A DNA stretch of 64,000 bases, from contig OZ037767.1 in assembly GCA_964035545.1 (NCBI GenBank), positions 15,867,498 to 15,931,497 of the forward strand, given 5' to 3'. The position numbers and the translations under genes are program-made. A model generated the notes under the pieces. The model ran no database searches. It was not told the DNA's origin and saw only the letters and a list, made by a program, of their open reading frames with translations. The stretch comes from Bugula neritina (Eukaryota > Bryozoa > Gymnolaemata > Cheilostomatida > Bugulidae). Shown here piece by piece: positions 56,403-64,000 of the stretch. The number at the start of each line of letters is the position of its first letter. Position 1 is the stretch's first letter.

Positions 56403-59400
56403 ATGCCGACTTTTAATCTACTCGCTATTTTTCTACAATTATCTCTTATTGCAGCAGCTAATGGTGCCAGTCAAGCCAAAGGTAAGGACGTGGAAATTAC
56501 AAAATCCAATAACCTAGTTACTTTCAAATTTCTTAATAGATTTGGGTTTGAGTTAAACTTATGGCTGAAATATTTTCAGTAAGAAGATATTTTTCCTTCA
56601 ACTACTAAAATATATATTTTTCCTAATTTCTCTACAACCATACTCACCTCAAAGTTTTGAGATCAATGTATGTATTTACTACTTGAAAGAATATACTGAT
56701 TTTTAGCTCAGGTTTATAGTTGTTTGTTTAAAGCCAGTGTTTAGTTCAGAATTCCATTTTTCTTATGATTCCTTAGTTAATAATAATGAGTTGTTATAAA
56801 ATGATGTGCACTAAAAGCTTCATAAATTCATCCTTTGTTTAGATTTTATGGGATTGTGAAAACAGCAACGAAAGGTTAAATTTTAGTCACCTTTGAAAAT
56901 GCCAATTATTCAAACGTTGCGCATCATTTGGTGCAAAATTTATCTTACATGTTAGCATCCAAATGCCACACAACCAACCTGAATGTCAATATGGGCCTAA
57001 GGAGTGCTGTTAATATATTACTGAAGTAACACTAATACAATTTATAAATAAATTAATCAATTAATTAACTAATACATTGTTTAGCCTAATACTTCTAATA
57101 CTGTTTGTGTTTTGAATTGTTCCTTCCACAACCTTTGCAGAAATTACAAATATGCATGTCTGTTTATTAATTTTGACAGTAATTAATATGATAGAAGTCT
57201 GTTCCAATTGCCATTGTAGTAGCTCATGTAGCTAAAGCTAGTAGACATCAGCTGTGTATTTACTGTAAACACAGCAATTTCCTCAAATACCACACAAGTA
57301 CAATTAGATGATAATGATACCAACTGAGTTTTTCTTTTTAGGTATTGTGTCCAAAGTAGTTTTGAAACTATAAGTAGAGTGTCCTAAATAACTTGGTGGT
57401 ACAAAAGCATTAATATTTTTGCTTAGCTCAAGTTTTTAATTCTTGATTAGATTTTGGGGCAGGGACACATGGACTTCAAACTTTGAGCAACCGGTTTCTC
57501 AGCGTGCTAGAATTAATTCCTGAAAACTAAGTTCTGTTCAAAGAGACATATGCAAGTCCATGTCCTCAATGGACAATATCTGACATATTGCAATTACTGG
57601 AAGCATATTGCTCTAATACTAATTAACCAGCCCCCATATTTAATGAATGTAGAATGTGCAGGACAAAAAATACCATATAACTAAGTTTGTTTAATAAAGT
57701 TATAAATTTACAATAAATAGGTTTAGTTCTGTATTAAGCCTCTTTTATACTGTTGATGGTACCATCTCCTTTCTGTTCACAGCAATGGTGTATAGCTGCA
57801 GCAGCAATGATCTGGTAGCCTACACTCAGTTTGGAGTATTCAAGAAGGTGCTAGCCAGTTCTAACTGCTCCCTACTCTTACCTAACAGCCTTTCCCGGAG
57901 TGCAAATGATAAGGTCAGCGTTTTTATAGGACACATCAGTACTCCACCTGGCAGCACCTGTGAGACAGAATACCTGGAAATCTCAGGTAGAAAGTAAGTT
58001 CACCTCTGATTTACTTCTCTGGTTCTGTTCACTTTGACTAGTAAATTTCTACTTATATAAGTTAGTTTGTAAATAAGATGTTTTGAAGGTAGGTGCATGC
58101 AGTAATGAAGAAGTGGGAAAAGCCTGTGTTCTAGATTAGAAATGCAGCCAAAGAAGTTATGCTTTTTGCTAGAATTTTAACCAAAATTTATTAAGAAATT
58201 TAAAGAACTTAGGCTATCTCAATTTCTCTACTACTCCACCTAAAGATATTTTACTACTCCTATGCATAAACTGCTGGACAGTTTACCATTGACTGCTGTA
58301 GCTATATATAAATTACTTTGAATGAAGCTATTACAGAGCATCAAATCAAATTTCACCTCTTTCAAGAACTTCAAGCATAAACTCTGTACAGTTTACTATA
58401 CTGGCCACTGTATATATGATTACTATGTATGAATTTATCATAGCATTTTGCTTTTTTTAGAACTTATAGAGTAGATAATTATTTTAATTGTGACACTTTT
58501 GATACCTGTGGAGCTATGATATGAGCTCAAAGCTGCAAATATTTCTCTCCCAGTTTACACACCCTCATTCGAGACAGGTACGAAATCTGACTAATCCAAT
58601 TTCAACCAATGAAGTCACTCAACTTCTGCTGTTGTAGGTTTTGCGGTGGTACTTTTCGAGGTGCTGTGACCTTGACCTTATCAGAAGACGTTCTCATCTC
58701 CTTCCAGACAACATCTCCAGACTCACGCATCACCTTCAACCTACGCTACACCGTATACACAGACGTATGTGGCACACCTTCCACCATCAGCCAGTGGCCT
58801 GTCATACTGCAGACGAACATCTCTCAACCCACCACCTGTTCCACCCAGTTAAACGTTACTCGCTATGACAAACTTGAAATACTAATGAAAGATTTGATTG
58901 GCAGATCTACCTGTAAATTTAATGGTATCTCTGTAAGAACTAGTGATGACTCAGTTTTGTGCCAAGGCATCAACTGTTTGAACTCGGCAGGATATGATGT
59001 CACTAACTATACAACCTTGACTGTCGTGCGGACATCTTGCGTGTTCTCTTGGTATATTCAAGGCAAGTTAATAGAGCATCGTGTTTATGCTCTCAAGTGG
59101 TACCAATACACTCATATGGCTTAATGTTCATAATGTTCAAATAGATAATTACTACTTCTATTTGTTGCAGAGCTGATTATTTAAAATTGTCCTGGATTTT
59201 CTGTTTTATGTTGGTGCATCGCTACTTAATTGTTAGTTGCTGTCTTGAAGTTTGCTTATGATTTAGACTTTAGAGGCTTTATAGTACTATATGGGCTAAG
59301 ATTTCTAATGGTCATTCTAGCTAACATTTCTAAATCATTCTATATTCTATAAGCAGCTTTGAGTTGGGGGTGAGTAAGTGCAATAGTCTAGGATTCTCAA

Positions 59401-59666
59401 GTTTGAAGTTGGGGGTCTCAAATTCCAACTTCAACCCCCAACTCTGAAATTGAGAACCCCACATTACTGCACTTACTCACCCCTAACTTAGAACTACTTA
59501 TAGAACTATTCAACATTTGTATTATTTTAGCATTCTCTGAGAGCTTAGTCCAAGATATCTGTTCTCTATCGGAGAGTTCCTTGACCCTCCCGCAAGGAAA
59601 AATTTCCAGTCCAGGCTACAGGCAAGGATATACTGGAACGCTGGATTGCTCAGTATACATAAAAGG
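56403..59666 (+). CDS. secreted CUB-type protein, 3' end not found
   Basis: Exons 56403-56481, 57783-57993, 58638-59062, 59531-59666, in phase. The ATG gives a clean signal peptide (MPTFNLLAIFLQLSLIAAANG). Exons 2-3 encode a divergent CUB-like domain (YLEISGR.FCGG.F.G, then VLISFQTTS); exon 3 has further Cys pairs. Exon 4 starts another CUB (LTLPQGKISSPGYRQGY, LDCSVYIKG). CUB domains are extracellular protein- or sugar-binding modules. The exon 3 donor appears to be GC (CAAG|GCAAGT), since the phase fits exon 4 only there. Exon 4 ends at a GTGAGA donor in phase 2, but no next exon could be recognised before 63 kb, so the gene runs on or is incomplete. Confidence 0.8.
59344..59506. repeat. 163-bp hairpin-forming inverted repeat
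   Basis: Arms 59344-59400 and 59450-59506 are reverse complements with few mismatches (GGGGGTGAGTAAGTGCA against TGCACTTACTCACCCC). A nested pair (GAAGTTGGGGGT and ACCCCCAACT-type) lies between them. It ends 25 bases before exon 4 of the CUB gene. Confidence 0.9.
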
Positions 59667-62600
59667 GTGAGATAATTTGTGACAAATACCCTTACCATTT
59701 TATACACTACATAATATGTTAGCTTTATTCAGTTTGAAGTTTGTTTAAGTTTACTTTTTAATGGTAACTTCTGGAAACTGATTCAAATTCCATCCTTAAA
59801 ATACTTGCTACAGCTCAAACCTTCCTGCAACATGTTTATCACTTCCCTTATACATTCTTATCTTTTAAAGGTCTAACTCTGTGCCTTGTCTTCAGCACTA
59901 TAATTAAAACATAACTAACTTATCTTCAATTATCAATACTATATATTTTTATTGTCACATGATGTAACTGCACAAAGGCACAATATTGTATTAAATGCAA
60001 TAAGCTTGTCATGCACTGTTTAAAAGTCTATATTAATTTGTCTCTCTAAAGTCTAATATAATTGTATATCTCTAAATAAGAGGAAATGCAGGTTTCATGG
60101 TCTGACAAAAATTCCCGTTTTCACCTTTGGTAAAAAGTAAAATTTGCCCATATGTGGTATGGCAGTTATACTTGTCTTGTTGCTTACTGACTCTGCTCTG
60201 AGTCATGTTTCTAAAGCTACTGATCACCAGATAGCCATTTCTATCACCATCTGCTGATGTCAGTAGCTTCTAGATTATTCTATGTGAATACTACATCCTT
60301 ATACTTATCGGTACCCATTCACATTTAGGTTTTGAGACTCTACAACTAATTAAGGGCAATTTCCATGGTTATCTAGACTATTGACTCATCCACCGTATCA
60401 GCCATCAAATCACCCTCCCTCTGCTCTACATACTCCATCAGTGATTCATGCAGAAGTCAGTATTTCCTGTCCCACTAGTCAGCTACTGTCTCACTATTAT
60501 TCCTTGCTGCTGTATCAACATACATTCACCTCTCCTTGTTTATCTTGGACACTCACTAACCTAAATATTTGCACTCAGGTTCCAAATTCCTCAACTCCCC
60601 AATACTGATAGATTCTGACAAATGGTTGACTTGTTTATATGAAGCTAATTTAGATATCAAAATGATATCTATTTATATGCACATAGTTGTTGTCTTCTTA
60701 TAGTTAATACGGTCTCATGACTTCAACATTGCCAGGTAGGCTCAGTAATAGAGATATTGAGAGGAGCCTGTGTTCTCAAAAGAGTTTCAACCCGTACCCC
60801 AAACCAAAATCTAATAAATTAATTAATGAGCTTAGGCTATCTCAATTTCTCCACTACTGCTCCTAAATGCAATGTGCCAGTTTTCATTGCTTGCTTTCTT
60901 CAGTTTTCTCAATTGGCACAGTCCAGTTTATTTAGTACAAACTGAATTTGAGTTTGTCAGTTTATATATTGCTTGTTTTTACATGTTTGTGATTGACTAT
61001 ACAGACTCAAAATGATTTTAATTAATGTAAAACTATCTCAAAATTAATAAACTTTTCATATTTGGCTGGGAACAACAGTACAATATTGTATAAACTCATT
61101 AAAAAGTTCGTTTTTTTAGCTAATTTCCTATATAAGACAGTTCAAAATGAGTGGTTTTGACATCTTTCAGGATTTATAAGTTTTACAATTCTAAATCAAG
61201 TTATATTTTATTTACATATAACGAAAGAAAAATATTTTATCTTCACAATGATGTTTTATTTGCAGGGGTCTCGTACAGATTTAGTTCAGAAATGATGTTT
61301 TAAGTAACACAAGCGTCAAATTTCTTACCTAATCGAACTGCATCGTACTTACTCACGCCATTACTGATTACATGCTTGCGGAGTTGTCCGTCTATAACTA
61401 AATTTATTTTCGAAATGCTTTCCTATTTTCAAAGAAATATCTCAAATAAAATGGCCGATGTTGATTTGTTTTTTAATTTTAATAATATTTCAAAGAAATA
61501 TTTTGAAAAATACTTGTCTTATTATAAAAAAATAAAACTTATTCAATTTTATCAATTGAATTTGCTCTTTTATTTTTTTTCGGAATTAGTTTTGTCATTA
61601 GCCCGCGAAATATTAATTCTAACTTGATGAAATATCGTTTCGTTCTGCTGCTTAAATTTCTTAATAAGAAAGTTTTGGTATATAAGTTTACTTCTTTTCA
61701 ACCAATATTGTGTTTGCTGTTGGATAACTTTTGATCATTGTTGGTAAGTAGCAAATTATTACACTATTGGGCTTATTACAAAATTTAGAGTCATTGTGAA
61801 TATGAAATTAATGGGAAGATATAGCTGCAAGCACGAGCACTGGTAGTAGTTGTAGTAGTATTTATACTCATTATAACTAGAAGTATAACTATTATTATGG
61901 GAGTTTTGATATGTTATAATAATTGATATAACTGATAATCAATAATAACTAATGATTTTATCAGTACGAGTTAGAGTATTGCTGGTACTTGTTGTAATTT
62001 CAAGTTTATTTACTTTCATTTTGTCAACAATATGAATATTATTCTAAATATTATAATTACATACAAATTCAATAAAATTATATATCATCATAGAATAAAT
62101 GTTTTATAGGTAATTCTTTTGAATTTAGTATATTTTGCAGTTTTTAGTTAATATATAGTATATTTTGCAAGTTTTATTTAATTGAGTCGTACTTTAAATA
62201 GCAATATGAATTTGATTAGAAATAATCAATGTAAATTGTTAGCCACCTTCTTTTAGTTTTTAATCCTACAACAATAATAATATTAATATAACAGTTTCAA
62301 GTAATTCGCTTGAATTTAGTATATTATTTTTTTCAGTTTTTGTTTAATTGAGCTGTACTTCAAATATCAATACGAATGTGATTAGAATTAGTCAATGATA
62401 ATTGTTAGCCACATTATTTTAGTTTTTAACCCCGAAAACGTGCAATGACACTTACTTTCAGCTTTGTATTTGTATTGGTATAATTATTTAATATACTTGA
62501 AGACTGTCAATATTAAGCTCAAACTAATAACTATAAATTATATTAACTATCTTATTGAATAATTACGATTTTAAATTTGACTTTGTTATTAATGATTATT

Positions 62601-63098
62601 TTACTATATCACTCACTTGATATTTTTCTAATGAAGCTTGAAACAACACGGTTTTGTATTTTCATGTGTTCGAAATTTGATCTGTCATGAGTATTGTGCT
62701 GAAACTAATACTTTATTTTATTTTTTTTCTAACTCAGTTTGGTTATACTTCAAATGTGATTGTGAAAAAATAAAGGCTTGCTCATAGTTATTTGTCAAAT
62801 TAAAATTGTAATATGATGTATTAGGATGCAAATATAAAAAAATATCATTTCGATTAGAATTTGAATATAATCTCAATTACTGACAACTATCAGCAACCAA
62901 CTATAAAACTTAGAATATTTTATTATAGTATTATAAAATCTTGGTAGATTTTAATTGAAATTTAAATTTAAAATATCCATGAGTAATATGTTAAACTACT
63001 AACTAAGGTAGTGCGCCATCACTTTGCTAGAATTTCTTTGTAGTATAACATAGTTCATCAGTGACTGTATACTTTATACTATAATTTCAGCCTTTAAA
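59667..63098. other. AT-rich DNA, probably intron of the CUB gene or intergenic
   Basis: No CUB-like continuation was recognised. Frames at 60381 and 61376 lack splice or family support. 61850-62600 is especially AT-rich. Confidence 0.5.
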
Positions 63099-63584
63099 AT
63101 GGGTCCTAAAACTAGATCTGCTGTTATTTCAAAAGCGCAATACCTGAGAGAATATCGAGCCAATTTATCTCCAAGTGTGAAGAAAGAGCGAAGTAGAAAA
63201 CGAGTGGAAAAAGCTCGTCTTCGACGACAAGCTCTTCGGGAGAAAGCTAGACAAGATAACTTGAATCTTAAAAAAGCTCGACGTGCTGAAACTAACAGGC
63301 GGTATAGGGCCAAACAAGACAGTCTTAAAAAGCAACAAGCCCTATCCACACCATCGACGAAAGCAAAACACATTGCTCAGCTTATAGACAGTGCTTCACC
63401 ATCAACAAGTGCTTGTTTAAAAAGCTGCCACTTGAAAAAATCTCGAGAAAGAACTGCTGAGTATAACATTGTGCAAGCTGCGTCCAGCACATGTAAGAAA
63501 GTTCCAGAAAGTACCCCTAGGGTGGTGCGGAAATGGTACTTTTGCGAAAATTCCAGTTGTCCTTATACCAACAGCAAAATATGA
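63099..63584 (+). CDS. short, very basic helical ORF of unknown function
   Basis: 161 codons from ATG 63099, which follows an acceptor-like TATAATTTCAG. Residues 1-85 are rich in Arg, Lys and Ala with a coiled-coil or bZIP-like appearance (YLREYRANLS, RRYRAKQ). The C-terminus has Cys and His (WYFCENSSCPYT) and looks cut short: no further frame continues it. Such basic N-termini occur in uncharacterised, repeat-associated ORFs of invertebrates (recollection, not checked). It may be a 5' gene piece or a mobile-element ORF. Confidence 0.5.
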   Translation: MGPKTRSAVISKAQYLREYRANLSPSVKKERSRKRVEKARLRRQALREKARQDNLNLKKARRAETNRRYRAKQDSLKKQQALSTPSTKAKHIAQLIDSASPSTSACLKSCHLKKSRERTAEYNIVQAASSTCKKVPESTPRVVRKWYFCENSSCPYTNSKI

Positions 63585-64000
63585 CAAGATGCTCGCATGC
63601 TTTTAATCAAAGCATGAAATTAAACATTATAAAATCACAGTCTTATATGAGGTCATTCAAGTTTCATGAAGCTCTTCTTTATCTTGCGACAGCGACGTTG
63701 CGTCATGCATATGAAAGACCCCCATGGTAAATAACCCTACATATTAGGGTACAGCAAATCCAAACACCTTAACAGGATGTAATTCTGTGCATTTCCATAC
63801 CTAAATACAAGAATATATGACATAAAAAAAACCTAAATATTTAATTAATTACGTTACGTCACGCATATGACTGACCCCCATTCAATTGAAATTTAGTAGT
63901 ATATTTGAATTCAACATAAAAAATAACCCCTATCAAGCTGAAAAATAAACTTCCCGACAGAAGGTATAAAATATAAGGCATCAACAACAATATTGTGTCT
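63585..64000. other. AT-rich end of window
   Basis: No gene or repeat family is recognised. TTGCGTCATGCATATGA at about 63697 and TTACGTCACGCATATGA at about 63855 are a short direct repeat. Confidence 0.4.

Noticed and set aside
60381..60608. Pro/Ser/Thr-rich plus-strand frame after the CUB exons
   Set aside because: No acceptor in the required phase and no CUB-like pattern, so not accepted as the missing exon.

Overview
The window is nuclear DNA from an invertebrate animal. It is AT-rich, its genes are split by GT-AG introns, and it encodes animal regulatory proteins (SUZ12 of PRC2, COP9 signalosome subunit 7, ABHD12) beside secreted modular proteins (WSC, ShK, CUB) and a species-specific ankyrin protein. 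The phylum cannot be fixed from sequence alone; sponge, cnidarian or lophotrochozoan would all fit. Most gene models below were assembled by hand from splice sites, reading phase and recalled family sequences, and their exon phases join without conflict unless stated.

Layout. 1-5831 (-): a Ty3/Gypsy LTR retrotransposon cut by the window start, with an intact pol frame, a frameshifted gag and a 5' LTR whose primer site matches tRNA-Leu. 5.8-10.2 kb: AT-rich DNA with two weak exon candidates. 10.2-11.4 kb (+): large exon of a beta-propeller-like/PAN-like protein. 12.9-18.2 kb (-): eight-exon ankyrin gene, 1018 codons. 19.8 kb (-): dead copy of that gene's last exon. 21.2-24.7 kb (+): COPS7, six exons. 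25.5-29.9 kb (+): WSC/propeller-like/PAN-like secreted protein, paralogue of the 10-kb gene, with a defective retroelement in its first intron. 31.0-32.7 kb (+): secreted protein with five ShK-like domains. 35.3-41.6 kb (-): ABHD12. 41.6-44.9 kb: shared upstream region with ABHD12 and SUZ12 pointing away from each other, filled with degenerate simple repeats and a large inverted repeat. 44.9-52.3 kb (+): SUZ12, thirteen coding exons. 52.3-56.4 kb: intergenic, with a SINE, MITEs and a hAT-type element. 56.4-59.7 kb (+): secreted CUB-type protein, 3' end not found. 63.1 kb (+): short very basic ORF.

The most striking unexplained structure is a set of intronic tandem arrays that begin exactly at a 5' splice site, so each repeat unit carries a copy or near copy of the donor. 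There are three clear cases in three unrelated genes (ankyrin gene 29-bp units, ABHD12 27-29-bp units, SUZ12 20-bp units) and one degenerate case (SUZ12 exon 2). Other introns of ABHD12 and SUZ12 are largely filled by arrays that stop close to a splice site. This suggests that splice junctions in this genome are seeds for tandem amplification.

The genes do not form an operon or pathway. SUZ12 acts in chromatin silencing, COPS7 in cullin deneddylation and ABHD12 in lysophospholipid hydrolysis. The WSC, ShK and CUB proteins have secretion signals and probably act outside the cell.
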